Positions 15,794 through 24,551 of a stretch of DNA of 64,000 bases are shown here, piece after piece. Under the pieces are notes generated by a model that was given only the letters and a program-made list of their open reading frames with translations, ran no database searches and was not told where the DNA came from. The stretch covers positions 1,426,001 to 1,490,000 of the forward strand of contig CAWGLW010000006.1 of assembly GCA_963823525.1 (NCBI GenBank), read 5' to 3'. This DNA is from CAWGLW01 sp963823525. Lineage in GTDB: Bacteria > Pseudomonadota > Gammaproteobacteria > Steroidobacterales > Steroidobacteraceae. Positions within the stretch are counted from its first letter, which is position 1, and every line of letters starts with the position of its first letter. The position numbers and the translations under genes were made by a program.

Positions 15794-16303
15794 ATGACAA
15801 AAACGAAGCACATGGTCCTGTTGGCCGCGGTCAGTACGGCGCTTGCCGGTTGCTCGAACGATCTCGACGAGATGCGGGCCCGTATCGAAGAGATCAAGGC
15901 CCAGCCCGGTGGGCGCATCGAGCCGCTGCCCGAGGTCAAGCCGTACGAGACCTACGACTATTCCGCGGCAGACCTGCGATCACCGTTCGAGCCGGGAAAG
16001 GCATCGAGCACCAGCGCCTCCAGCGGTATCCGGCCGGACGTCAATCGGCCGCGAGAGTTTCTTGAACAATTCTCGCTCGATACCCTGAGCATGGTCGGCA
16101 CGCTGAACCTTCAAGGCCGCGAATACGGACTGGTACAGACACGCGATGGACTCGTTCATCGAGTGCTTCCGGGCAACCACCTCGGACAAAACGACGGCCG
16201 GATAACGGCCATTCAGGAAGGCGAGATCTCGCTCATCGAGATCATTCCAGACGGCATGGGCGGCTTTATCGAGCGGCCCGCTGCTCTCGCATTGAGCGAC
16301 TGA
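15794..16303 (+). CDS. pilP: type IV pilus lipoprotein PilP
   Basis: Periplasmic inner-membrane lipoprotein, 169 aa, that connects PilNO to the PilQ secretin. The ATG at 15794 gives a signal with the lipobox ALAGC (Cys about 19) and then a disordered Pro-rich linker. The core beta domain has YSAADLRSPFEP, LEQFSLDTLSMVGTL and LVQTRDGLVHRVLPGNHLG, all typical of PilP. Upstream in-frame codons exist, but they would bury the signal peptide. Confidence 0.95.
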   Translation: MTKTKHMVLLAAVSTALAGCSNDLDEMRARIEEIKAQPGGRIEPLPEVKPYETYDYSAADLRSPFEPGKASSTSASSGIRPDVNRPREFLEQFSLDTLSMVGTLNLQGREYGLVQTRDGLVHRVLPGNHLGQNDGRITAIQEGEISLIEIIPDGMGGFIERPAALALSD

Positions 16304-16323
16304 TCTGTTAAGGAGACTCGAGC

Positions 16324-18555
16324 ATGACCGCTGCATCGTTCCACACGATCAACCACCGCGACGGCAGGACCGCTGACAGGCGGCGCAGGCCCGCTGCGCT
16401 GGTAGCGCTTGCCGGCGCGCTCGCGTTCCTGGCGCAGGTCGCATCTGCGCAGGTACCTTCACGCCTCGAGCGTGTCGAGTTGCTGCCCCAGCCGGGCGAG
16501 CGAATCGAAGTGCGTCTCGTGCACGACGGCCCGGCCCCGGAACCTATTTCTTTCACGATCGACGATCCGGCACGCCTGGCCGTCGACCTGCCCGGCACGA
16601 AGCTGGCGCTCGACTCGCGCCGGATTGACGTCAATGCGGGCGGACTCGACACCATCGTCGCGGCCGAGGCTTCAGGCCGTACCCGGGTGGTGTTCAACCT
16701 CAATCACCTGCAGCCTTACTCAACGCGCGTGGACGGAAACATCGTCTACGTCTCGCTGGGCGGGCAGAACGAATCAGTGCCGGCCGCAACCGCTGCCGCG
16801 TCGGCCGCGAGTTCGGCGACTGCGACCCGGACGGCGTCCCGTACCGCCTCTCAGGCGTCGATTGAAAGCGTCGACTTCCGGCGCGGAGAAGATGGCGCGG
16901 GGCGGATTCTCGTCAACCTCAGCGACCCCCGGGTGCAGGCCAGCCTGAGACAGGAAGGTGGGCGTATCGTCGTCGAGTTCCCGGTTACTGCTGTCTCACA
17001 GGAACTTGCCCGGCGCTATGACGTCGTGGATTTTGCAACGCCGGTGAATTCCTTTGACGTCGCGGCAACGCCACAGGGCGCGCGGATCGTAGTCGCCGCG
17101 GCGGGCGATTTTGAACAGCTGGCCTACCAGAGCGACCGCAACTACGTGCTTGAGCTGCGGCCCAAGCCGAAAAAAGAACTCATCGATCCGTCGAAGAAGG
17201 TCTACAAGGGTGAGCGCCTGACCTTGAATTTCCAGGACATCGAGACGCGCGCGGTGCTGCAGTTGCTGGCCGAGACCAGCGGGCAGAACATCGTGGTCAG
17301 TGACACGGTGTCCGGTAACGTCACGTTGCGCCTGCAGAACGTTCCCTGGGACCAGGCACTCGACATCGTCCTGCGCACCAAGGGCCTCGATCAGCGAACC
17401 GACGGCAACGTAATCTACATTGCGCCGGCAGCAGAGCTGGCGGCCCGTGAAAAGCAGCAGCTCGAGGCGCAGCAGGCGATCACCGAACTGGTACCGATCC
17501 GAACCGAGTACCTTCAGGTCAACTACGCCAAGGCGGCCGACCTCGCGGCCCTGATGGGTGGTAAGGGCGAGAACTCGCTGCTGTCCGATCGCGGCAGCGT
17601 GTCGATCGACGAGCGCACCAATACCCTGCTGCTGCAGGACACGGCTGAGCGGCTCGAAGACATTCGCAAGCTGGTGGCGACCCTCGACATACCGGTCCGG
17701 CAGGTGCTGATCGAAGCCCGTATCGTGATCGTCGGCGACAATTTCAGCCGAGAACTCGGTGTCCGCTTTGGCGGTGCGTTCGTCGGTAACTACGGCAGCA
17801 GCGACGGGCTGATGTACGTCGGCAGGAATCAGCTCGACGCCAGCGGTCCGGGTGAAGGCTTCCAGCAGAATCCGAACGGGAGCAATGGCCCGTACATCTC
17901 GCCGAACGGCCCTGGCGGCGTCGGCGTCAGCGGCAATCAGGTGACCACCGGCATTGACCGGTACCTCGTCAACCTGCCGATCGCCAACCCGGCGGCCAAG
18001 CTCGCGCTGACCCTGCTTGATTCGGACTATGTCGTGGACCTGGAAATCTCGGCGGCACAGAATGAAGGTCGTGGCGAACTGATTTCCTCGCCGCGGGTCA
18101 TTACGGCCAATGGCAAGGAAGCCAGTATCGAACAGGGCGTCGAAATTCCGTATCAGGAATCGGCCTCCAGCGGCGCGACGACGACACAGTTCAAGAAGGC
18201 GGTTCTGTCGCTGCAGGTGACGCCGCAGATTACGCCGGATGACCGGATCATCCTCGATTTGACGGTCAACAAGGACAGCGTCGGACAGTACGTGCCGAGC
18301 GCCACCGGCGGCCTGGTGCCGAGTATCGACACGCGGGAGATCACCACGCAGGTGCTGGTCAACGACGGACAGACCGTGGTCCTGGGCGGCATCATGGAGA
18401 CCGAAAAGCGTGACTCCATAAACAAGGTGCCGCTGCTGGGTGATATCCCGGTGCTCGGCGCGCTGTTCCGGTCGAAGACCAAGATCGACAACAAGGACGA
18501 GCTGTTGATCTTCGTGACGCCGAAAATCCTTCGCGAAGGCGCAGACATCTACTGA
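16324..18555 (+). CDS. pilQ: type IV pilus secretin PilQ
   Basis: Outer-membrane secretin, 743 aa, through which the pilus emerges. The Arg-rich N-terminus is followed by a hydrophobic signal ending near VASAQ (about residue 41). Then come two AMIN peptidoglycan-binding domains (about 45-135 and 175-265), a secretin/TonB short domain (LTLNFQDIETRAVLQLLAE), an N1 domain, and the C-terminal beta-barrel domain with VLIEARIVIV, ELISSPRVITANGKEASI and LGDIPVLGALFRSKTK. The low-complexity Ala/Ser linker (about 158-178) between the AMIN domains is common. It is the last pil gene, ended by a strong terminator. Confidence 0.96.
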   Translation: MTAASFHTINHRDGRTADRRRRPAALVALAGALAFLAQVASAQVPSRLERVELLPQPGERIEVRLVHDGPAPEPISFTIDDPARLAVDLPGTKLALDSRRIDVNAGGLDTIVAAEASGRTRVVFNLNHLQPYSTRVDGNIVYVSLGGQNESVPAATAAASAASSATATRTASRTASQASIESVDFRRGEDGAGRILVNLSDPRVQASLRQEGGRIVVEFPVTAVSQELARRYDVVDFATPVNSFDVAATPQGARIVVAAAGDFEQLAYQSDRNYVLELRPKPKKELIDPSKKVYKGERLTLNFQDIETRAVLQLLAETSGQNIVVSDTVSGNVTLRLQNVPWDQALDIVLRTKGLDQRTDGNVIYIAPAAELAAREKQQLEAQQAITELVPIRTEYLQVNYAKAADLAALMGGKGENSLLSDRGSVSIDERTNTLLLQDTAERLEDIRKLVATLDIPVRQVLIEARIVIVGDNFSRELGVRFGGAFVGNYGSSDGLMYVGRNQLDASGPGEGFQQNPNGSNGPYISPNGPGGVGVSGNQVTTGIDRYLVNLPIANPAAKLALTLLDSDYVVDLEISAAQNEGRGELISSPRVITANGKEASIEQGVEIPYQESASSGATTTQFKKAVLSLQVTPQITPDDRIILDLTVNKDSVGQYVPSATGGLVPSIDTREITTQVLVNDGQTVVLGGIMETEKRDSINKVPLLGDIPVLGALFRSKTKIDNKDELLIFVTPKILREGADIY

Positions 18556-18580
18556 CGCATCGCCCCGGCAATGGGAGAAT

Positions 18581-18613
18581 AAGCGGCCGCAGTGACCCTG
18601 CGGCCGCTTTTTT
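18581..18613 (+). terminator. strong intrinsic terminator between pilQ and aroK
   Basis: A 12-bp perfect stem (AAGCGGCCGCAG paired with CTGCGGCCGCTT), a 5-nt loop and a TTTTTT run ending at 18613. It lies 26 nt after the pilQ stop and only 7 nt before the aroK ATG. Confidence 0.9.
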
Positions 18614-18620
18614 GTTTTTG

Positions 18621-19148
18621 ATGCCAAAGAACCTCAACGTATTTCTCGTCGGTCCGATGGGCTCGGGCAAGACCGCCGTGGGGCGCCAGCTCAGCCAGCG
18701 TCTGCAGCTCGATTTCATCGATGCGGATGACGAAATCGAGCGGCGCACGGGCGTCGATATCCCGTATATCTTTGATAAAGAGGGCGAGGCGGGCTTCCGT
18801 CTGCGCGAAAGAGAGGTCATCGACGAGTTGACGGCTCGGAGCCACGTCGTCGTGGCGACCGGCGGAGGCGCCGTGCTCGATGCAGGGACACGGGCGCGCC
18901 TGCGCGCCCGGGGCCAGGTCGTGTATCTTCGTGCTTCCGTGAAACAGCAACTCACCCGCACCCGTCGCAGCGCAAAGCGCCCCCTGCTGAACAATGCCGA
19001 TCCGCGTGAGACACTCGAGCGCCTGATGAACGATCGCGCGCCGCTTTACGAGGATGTCGCAGATATCTGCGTCAACACCGACGGTCGCAAGGTCAGGACC
19101 GTGGTCGACGAGATCGAGTCGGCTCTGCGATCCACCGGGATGAGCTGA
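18621..19148 (+). CDS. aroK: shikimate kinase
   Basis: Phosphorylates shikimate to shikimate 3-phosphate in the chorismate pathway. 175 aa, P-loop kinase fold. Walker A GPMGSGKTAVG (about 10-20), shikimate-binding DFIDADDEIERRTG (about 31-44), EGEAGFRLREREVI, the GGGAV motif VATGGGAVLD (about 79) and the lid RTRRSAKRPLL. The ATG at 18621 follows the T-tract of the pilQ terminator directly, so there is no visible Shine-Dalgarno sequence. An in-frame TTG at 18612 lies inside the terminator and is unlikely. Its stop overlaps the aroB ATG. Confidence 0.95.
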   Translation: MPKNLNVFLVGPMGSGKTAVGRQLSQRLQLDFIDADDEIERRTGVDIPYIFDKEGEAGFRLREREVIDELTARSHVVVATGGGAVLDAGTRARLRARGQVVYLRASVKQQLTRTRRSAKRPLLNNADPRETLERLMNDRAPLYEDVADICVNTDGRKVRTVVDEIESALRSTGMS

Positions 19149-20236
19149 TGGAGCGGCTCGGCATCGATCTGGGCGAACGCAGTTACCCGATCCTGATCGG
19201 CGCGGGCCTGATCGACGATGCACCGCTGTTCGAGGGGTTGATTGCAGCCCGCGACGTGCTGATCGTCAGTAACGAGACCGTCGCACCGCTATACCTCTCA
19301 CGGCTGAGCGCGGCCCTCGGAGACCGGAGGGTCATCTCGTGCCTGTTGCCCGACGGTGAGCAGTACAAGACCCTGGTCTCACTGGCCAGCGTGTTCGACG
19401 CCCTCGTCGATGCACGGATGAATCGCGATGCGGCGGTGCTGGCGCTGGGCGGTGGGGTGGTCGGCGACATGGCGGGTTTTGCGGCCGCCTGCTACCAGCG
19501 CGGCGTCGACTATGCACAAGTCCCAACGACGCTGCTGGCCCAGGTGGACTCTGCGGTGGGCGGCAAGACCGGGGTGAATCACAGCGGTGGCAAGAACCTG
19601 ATCGGTGCATTTCACCAGCCATTCGCGGTCGTCTCGGACATCGAGACGCTGACGACACTGCCGCGGCGTGAATTTCGCGCCGGACTGGCCGAGGTGATCA
19701 AGTACGGCCTGATTGCGGACCGGGATTTCCTGGGGTGGATCGAACAACACCTTGACGACCTGCTTGCGCTCGAACCCGTCGCGCTGACCCGGGCGATCCG
19801 GCGCTCCTGCGAGATCAAGGCCGAGATCGTTGCTGACGATGAGCGCGAGCACGGGAGACGGGCTCTGCTGAACCTGGGCCATACCTTCGGGCATGCGATC
19901 GAGACCGCGGCCGGGTACGGCCAGTGGCTGCACGGCGAGGCCGTGGCGGTCGGCATGCTGCTGGCGGCTGACCTGTCGCGGCGTCTTGGCTGGCTCGACC
20001 ACGCCGATGCGGACCGCTTGAAGGCCTTGCTGACCAGGGCGGGACTTCCCGTTGATGCGCCTCGCCTCGGTGCCGAACAGGCGCTGCGGCTGATGGGTAT
20101 GGACAAGAAAGTGCTGGCCGGGAAGATCCGGCTGGTCCTGCTCCGGCGGCCCGGCGATGCGGTGATCAGCGAGGACTTTGATCCGCAACTCCTGCGAGAC
20201 GTCCTGCGGGAACATTTCGAGGCACCCGCGGCATGA
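19148..20236 (+). CDS. aroB: 3-dehydroquinate synthase
   Basis: Converts DAHP to 3-dehydroquinate using bound NAD+ and a divalent metal, second step of the shikimate pathway. 362 aa, family length. Seen: LPDGEQYKTL, the glycine-rich NAD-binding ALGGGVVGDMAGFAAA (about 99), VPTTLLAQVDSAVGGKTGVNH, NLIGAFHQP, and the metal ligands in RALLNLGHTFGHAIE. It overlaps aroK by one base and dgt by an ATGA, the usual aroKB-dgt order of gammaproteobacteria. Confidence 0.97.
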   Translation: MERLGIDLGERSYPILIGAGLIDDAPLFEGLIAARDVLIVSNETVAPLYLSRLSAALGDRRVISCLLPDGEQYKTLVSLASVFDALVDARMNRDAAVLALGGGVVGDMAGFAAACYQRGVDYAQVPTTLLAQVDSAVGGKTGVNHSGGKNLIGAFHQPFAVVSDIETLTTLPRREFRAGLAEVIKYGLIADRDFLGWIEQHLDDLLALEPVALTRAIRRSCEIKAEIVADDEREHGRRALLNLGHTFGHAIETAAGYGQWLHGEAVAVGMLLAADLSRRLGWLDHADADRLKALLTRAGLPVDAPRLGAEQALRLMGMDKKVLAGKIRLVLLRRPGDAVISEDFDPQLLRDVLREHFEAPAA

Positions 20237-21396
20237 GCGAAAGCCATTCCGGGCTGGCACCCTATGCACAACACGACGAGCAGTCGCTTGGGCGCCGCTT
20301 TCCCGAGCCGCCGCCGCGCCATCGCACCGAGTACCAGCGCGATCGTGACCGGATCGTTCATTCGACGGCGTTCCGGCGTCTGGTATACAAGACGCAGGTC
20401 TTCGTCAATCACGAAGGTGACCTCTACCGCACGCGCCTGACTCACTCGCTCGAGGTGGCGCAGATTGCCCGCAGCATTGCGCGCGCCCTGAACCTGAACG
20501 AGTCACTGGCCGAAGCAATCTGTCTCGCCCATGACCTTGGTCATACACCGTTCGGCCATGCCGGCCAGGACGCGCTGAACGCGTGTATGCGCGACTTCGG
20601 CGGCTTCGAGCACAATCTGCAGTCGCTTCGGGTCGTCGATCAGCTCGAGGAGCGATATGCGGAGTTCGCCGGGCTCAATCTGACGTTTGAGACCCGCGAA
20701 GGCGTCCTGAAACATTGTTCAGCCAGGAATGCGCGTGAACTCGGAGCACTCGGTGAGCGGTTTCTCAAGCGGCGGCAGCCCAGCCTGGAGGCGCAACTGG
20801 CCAATCTCGCCGACGAGATTGCCTACAACAATCACGATGTCGATGACGGCATTCGCGCCGGGCTGATCACCGTAGAGGATCTGCGCGACTTGCCGATATT
20901 CCGCCGCCAACTCGAAATCGTCACCGGCGAATACAATCAGCTGCCCGGTCGCACGCTGGTGCACGAAGTCGTGCGGCGGATGATCGACTACGTTGTCAAC
21001 GACCTGATCGACAACTCCAGCTCAGCCATCGCCGCGGCCGATCCTGCCGACGTGGAGGCGGTCAGGGCGAGACCGGAACCACTGCTGGGCTTCAGCGAGA
21101 AGGTTCTGGCCGAGCACCTCGAACTGAAGCGTTACCTCCGTCAGGACCTCTACCGCCACTACCGGGTCCTGCGGATGACCAATAAGGCCGGCCGCGTTCT
21201 CACCGAGTTGTTTGAGGCATTGTTCGAGGACGTGGCGCTCATGCCCGGGGAGCACCAGCACGCGGCCAGGCAGATGGAGTCGGAGTCCGGTCCATCCGGT
21301 CGCGCCAGGGCTGTCGCGGATTACATCGCCGGAATGACCGACCGGTTCGCGATTCTGGAGCATCGCCGTCTGTTCGATCCCGCGGAAAAGACCTGA
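20233..21396 (+). CDS. dgt: dGTPase-like HD-domain dNTP triphosphohydrolase
   Basis: Member of the deoxyguanosinetriphosphate triphosphohydrolase-like family, 387 aa, which hydrolyses dNTPs to deoxynucleosides and triphosphate. The N-terminus RTEYQRDRDRIVHSTAFRRL and VYKTQVFVNHEGD is typical. HD metal ligands are in THSLEVAQIARSIAR (about 71) and the LAHDLGHTPFGHAG block (about 99), with DEIAYNNHDVDDGI further on. The start ATG overlaps the aroB stop. It is shorter than E. coli Dgt (about 505 aa) and belongs to the common shorter class, whose substrate range is less well defined. Confidence 0.92.
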   Translation: MSESHSGLAPYAQHDEQSLGRRFPEPPPRHRTEYQRDRDRIVHSTAFRRLVYKTQVFVNHEGDLYRTRLTHSLEVAQIARSIARALNLNESLAEAICLAHDLGHTPFGHAGQDALNACMRDFGGFEHNLQSLRVVDQLEERYAEFAGLNLTFETREGVLKHCSARNARELGALGERFLKRRQPSLEAQLANLADEIAYNNHDVDDGIRAGLITVEDLRDLPIFRRQLEIVTGEYNQLPGRTLVHEVVRRMIDYVVNDLIDNSSSAIAAADPADVEAVRARPEPLLGFSEKVLAEHLELKRYLRQDLYRHYRVLRMTNKAGRVLTELFEALFEDVALMPGEHQHAARQMESESGPSGRARAVADYIAGMTDRFAILEHRRLFDPAEKT

Positions 21397-21483
21397 GCCG
21401 CCTGTCCGGGTCGCACTGCCCTGCGGCCCGTCGCGACCGCTTCCGCTATCATTGCTGTTTCCAGGCGCCCGAGATCCCTGCCG

Positions 21484-22209
21484 ATGTCTTATCAGCCGAA
21501 GATGATTCCCGCCCGAGACCGCCTCATATTCGCGATGGACGTGCCCGACATCGGGCAGGCGAAGGCACTTGCCACACAACTGGGCGATGCCGTCAGCTTT
21601 TACAAGCTGGGCCTGGAACTGTTCATGTCGGGCAGCTATTTCGAATTGCTTGACTGGATGGTCGCGCAGGACAAAAAGGTTTTTGTGGATCTCAAGTTCT
21701 TCGACGTCCCGGCGACCGTGGCCGGTGCCGTGCGCCAGCTGCGAAACCGCGGCGTAACCCTGACGACGGTGCACGGTAACCAGGCCATGATGGAGGCTGC
21801 GGCGGAGGCCAAGGGCGATGTGAAGATCCTCGCGGTCACGGTGCTGACGAGTCTCGATCGTGCTGACCTCGATGATCTCGGCTTTGCCTGCGACGTCGAA
21901 AAGCTGGTTCTGTCGAGAGCCCGCCGCGCGCTCGAGGCGGGCTGTGACGGCGTCGTATCGTCAGGACTCGAGGCTCCCATGTTGCGCGAGTTCATCGATC
22001 AACGCCTTCTGGTCATCACGCCCGGCATCCGGCCTGTCGAAAACAGGCCGGCCGATGACCAGAAACGAACGGTGGACGTTGCGCAGGCCTTCGCCAATGG
22101 CGCCGATTACATCGTCGTCGGCCGGCCCATCAAGCAGGCAGCGGACCCGCGCGCAGCTGCACTTGCGATCCAGGAGACGATCGCGGGCGTCTTCGACGGC
22201 AGGAACTGA
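21484..22209 (+). CDS. pyrF: orotidine 5'-phosphate decarboxylase
   Basis: Last step of UMP synthesis: decarboxylates OMP. 241 aa, TIM barrel. Seen: RLIFAMDVPDIGQAKALA (about 14-31), the catalytic DLKFFDVPATVAGAV (about 64, with Lys and Asp), VTVLTSLDRADL, GCDGVVSSGLEAP and the phosphate-binding VITPGIRP. GADYIVVGRPI closes the barrel. Its TGA overlaps the start of hemE, so the two are probably translationally coupled although they serve different pathways. Confidence 0.97.
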   Translation: MSYQPKMIPARDRLIFAMDVPDIGQAKALATQLGDAVSFYKLGLELFMSGSYFELLDWMVAQDKKVFVDLKFFDVPATVAGAVRQLRNRGVTLTTVHGNQAMMEAAAEAKGDVKILAVTVLTSLDRADLDDLGFACDVEKLVLSRARRALEAGCDGVVSSGLEAPMLREFIDQRLLVITPGIRPVENRPADDQKRTVDVAQAFANGADYIVVGRPIKQAADPRAAALAIQETIAGVFDGRN

Positions 22210-23279
22210 TGGTGATGCAAGCTCTCTCGAACGATCTTCTGCTGCGCGCGTTACTGCGCGAGCCGACACCGCGTACACCCGTGTGGATGATGCGCCAGGC
22301 CGGACGTTACCTGCCGGAATACCGGGCGACCCGTCAGAAGGCGGGCAGCTTTCTGCAGCTGTGCATGGCTCCCGAGCTGGCCTGCGAGGTTACCCTGCAG
22401 CCGCTGGAGCGGTTCCCGCTTGATGCCGCCATCCTTTTTTCGGACATTCTGACCATCCCGCACGCGATGAACCTCGGCCTGCGTTTCGAGACAGGCGAGG
22501 GACCGCGGATCGACCGGCCGGTGAGAACTGCCGCCGACATCGATCGGCTTCCAGTACCCGATCCGGAAGAGGAACTGCGCTATGTCATCGATGCGGTGCG
22601 CCTGATCCGCCGCGAACTGGCCGGCCGCGTTCCGCTGATCGGCTTCGCCGGCAGTCCATGGACTGTCGGTACGTACGTCGTTGAGGGCGGAAGCAGCAAG
22701 AATTTTTCGCAGATCAAGAGCATGGCCTTCAGTGCGCCCGCCGACATGCACCGCCTGCTCGATGTGCTCGCGCGCGCGACAACCGTATACCTCAACGCGC
22801 AGGTGGCAGCTGGTGCGCAGGCGCTGATGATCTTCGACACCTGGGGTGGGGTGCTCTCGCCGGCTGACTATCGGGAGTTCTCGTTGCGCTACATGCGCCA
22901 GGTCGTCGACGGGCTGACGCGTCAGAGCGAGGGGCGGCGCGTGCCGGTCATTCTGTTTACCAAGGGCGGTGGGGCCTGGTTGAGTGAAATGGCGGACACC
23001 GGCTGCGATGCCCTCGGCGTCGACTGGACGACGGATCTCGCGACGGCGCGTAAGGCGGTGGCCGATCGTGTCGCATTGCAGGGCAACCTCGATCCGAGTG
23101 TTCTCTACGCTGCGCCCGAAAGGATCCGTGAGCGCGTCGCGACCGTTCTCGATAGTTACGGTCGCGGTCCCGGCCACGTGTTCAATCTCGGGCACGGCAT
23201 TCATCCCGACGTGCCGCCCGGGCATGCGGCCGCAATGATCGCGGCCGTTCACGAATTATCTCCGCAGTATCACCGGTAG
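22209..23279 (+). CDS. hemE: uroporphyrinogen decarboxylase
   Basis: Decarboxylates uroporphyrinogen III to coproporphyrinogen III in heme synthesis. 356 aa. Signature PVWMMRQAGRYLPEYR (about 19-34), the active-site AAILFSDILTIPHAM (about 74), the second signature GFAGSPWTVGTYVVEG (about 145), FDTWGGVLSP, and C-terminal HVFNLGHGIHPDVPPGHA. ATG 22209 overlaps the pyrF stop; ATG 22215 is an equally plausible start two codons later. It is followed after 6 nt by ppa. Confidence 0.97.
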   Translation: MVMQALSNDLLLRALLREPTPRTPVWMMRQAGRYLPEYRATRQKAGSFLQLCMAPELACEVTLQPLERFPLDAAILFSDILTIPHAMNLGLRFETGEGPRIDRPVRTAADIDRLPVPDPEEELRYVIDAVRLIRRELAGRVPLIGFAGSPWTVGTYVVEGGSSKNFSQIKSMAFSAPADMHRLLDVLARATTVYLNAQVAAGAQALMIFDTWGGVLSPADYREFSLRYMRQVVDGLTRQSEGRRVPVILFTKGGGAWLSEMADTGCDALGVDWTTDLATARKAVADRVALQGNLDPSVLYAAPERIRERVATVLDSYGRGPGHVFNLGHGIHPDVPPGHAAAMIAAVHELSPQYHR

Positions 23280-23285
23280 CAGAAG

Positions 23286-23891
23286 ATGGACATCAGTAAG
23301 ATCAGTATTGGCGAAAGCCCGCCTTGTGACATCAACGTAGTCATTGAGATACCGCAAGGCGGCGTCCCGGTGAAATACGAGCTGGATAAAGATTCGGGTG
23401 TGCTTCGAGTCGACCGCTTTCTGCACACCGCGATGTTCTACCCCGGCAACTACGGATTCATTCCCCACACGTTGTCCGGCGACGGCGATCCGGTCGACGC
23501 CATTGTTGTCGGGCCGACCCCCGTAGTGGCCGGCGCGCTGATCCGCTGCCGTCCGGTCGGTGCGATGTTGATGAAGGACGAAGCCGGGCCGGATGAAAAG
23601 ATACTCTGTGTGCCGGTCGACCGGCTGCACCCGTTCTACTCCGGTGTGCATTCGTACAAGGACCTGCCAAAGACACTCACCGAGCAGATCGTGCATTTCT
23701 TCGAGCACTACAAGGATCTCGAGAAAGGAAAATGGGTGACGCTGGCGAACTGGCTCGATACCAGAGGCGCGGAAAAAATGATCATCGACGGCATTCATCG
23801 CGCGGCCAGTGATGGCGATGACGTCGCGGCGCACTTCGTTGCGAAGCACTCGATGAAGAGGAAACCGAAGGCGCGCGCCAGGCGCGGCTGA
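23286..23891 (+). CDS. ppa: inorganic pyrophosphatase
   Basis: Soluble family I pyrophosphatase that removes PPi and pulls biosynthetic reactions forward. 201 aa, slightly longer than E. coli Ppa through the basic tail KRKPKARARRG. Seen: VVIEIPQGGVPVKYELDKDSG, FYPGNYGFIPHTL and the metal-binding signature DGDPVDAIVV (about 68). KWVTLANWLDTRGAEKMI near the end is a family motif. It is preceded by AGCAGAAG as a weak ribosome binding site and convergent with tesA. Confidence 0.97.
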   Translation: MDISKISIGESPPCDINVVIEIPQGGVPVKYELDKDSGVLRVDRFLHTAMFYPGNYGFIPHTLSGDGDPVDAIVVGPTPVVAGALIRCRPVGAMLMKDEAGPDEKILCVPVDRLHPFYSGVHSYKDLPKTLTEQIVHFFEHYKDLEKGKWVTLANWLDTRGAEKMIIDGIHRAASDGDDVAAHFVAKHSMKRKPKARARRG

Positions 23892-23895
23892 GAGG

Positions 23896-23916
23896 CCGGT
23901 GCACCGGTCGCACCGG
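23896..23916. terminator. hairpin between convergent ppa and tesA
   Basis: CCGGTGC (23896-23902) pairs perfectly with GCACCGG (23910-23916) around a 7-nt loop. It sits in the 27-nt gap between the two converging stops and could serve both strands, though there is no T-run. Confidence 0.5.
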
Positions 23917-23918
23917 AA

Positions 23919-24551
23919 TCAGCGGATGAGCAGTGGCTCGAGTTTCGGCCAGACCATGTCCAGCATTTCGTCCTGCGCATCGGCGTTGGGATGAATCCCG
24001 TCATCCTGCATCAACGAGTCGTCGAGTGCGATTCCGTCGAGAAAGAAAGGCACCAGCGGCAGATCATGGCGACTGGCGATTTCGCCAAACAGGTTGTGGA
24101 ATGCTTGGGTATAGGTGGGGCCGTAGTTCGGCGGAATCCGCATGCCGATCAACAGTACCCGACTGCCGCTGGTCGTCACCTGATCGACCATCGATTCGAG
24201 GTTTTCCTGCAAGTCGCCAATGGGCAGGCCCCGCAGGCCGTCATTTCCGCCCAGTTCGATGATTACAATTGCCGGACGGTGAGTGTCCAGCGCACGCGTA
24301 AGGCGTGCCCGGGCGCCACCGCTGGTTTCGCCACTGGCACTGGCATTGACCACCTCGTATCCGTAACCTCCAGCTATTAACCGTGTCTGGAGCAGTGCAA
24401 CCCAGCCTTGTTCCAGCCGGATTCCATGGGCAGCGCTGAGACTGTCTCCAAGCACGAGTATGACCGGCGCGGAGGCCGCATAAGCGGCGGCGCCAGGCAG
24501 TGCGAGGCAAATGAACACCAAATTGAGACAGAGGGCGCGAATGGACACCAT
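23919..24551 (-). CDS. tesA: GDSL arylesterase / acyl-CoA thioesterase I
   Basis: Periplasmic SGNH hydrolase, 210 aa, acting on acyl-CoA, lysophospholipid and aryl esters in vitro. Signal peptide with hydrophobic core LCLNLVFICLALPGAAAYA (cleavage near 25). Block I LVLGDSLSAAHGI has the nucleophile Ser37, block II contains the oxyanion Gly in SASGETSGGA, block III is IIELGGNDGLRGLP, and block V is DDGIHPNADAQ with the Asp/His pair. The arrangement tesA divergent from an ABC ATPase (ybbA) and a large permease (ybbP) is conserved in gammaproteobacteria. Its start codon lies 11 nt inside the start of the divergent gene. Confidence 0.94.
   Translation of the reverse strand: MVSIRALCLNLVFICLALPGAAAYAASAPVILVLGDSLSAAHGIRLEQGWVALLQTRLIAGGYGYEVVNASASGETSGGARARLTRALDTHRPAIVIIELGGNDGLRGLPIGDLQENLESMVDQVTTSGSRVLLIGMRIPPNYGPTYTQAFHNLFGEIASRHDLPLVPFFLDGIALDDSLMQDDGIHPNADAQDEMLDMVWPKLEPLLIR

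Noticed and set aside
16996..18627. Open frame of about 540 codons on the minus strand across pilQ
   Set aside because: Mirrors the high-GC codon structure of pilQ and resembles no protein family; pilQ is certain.
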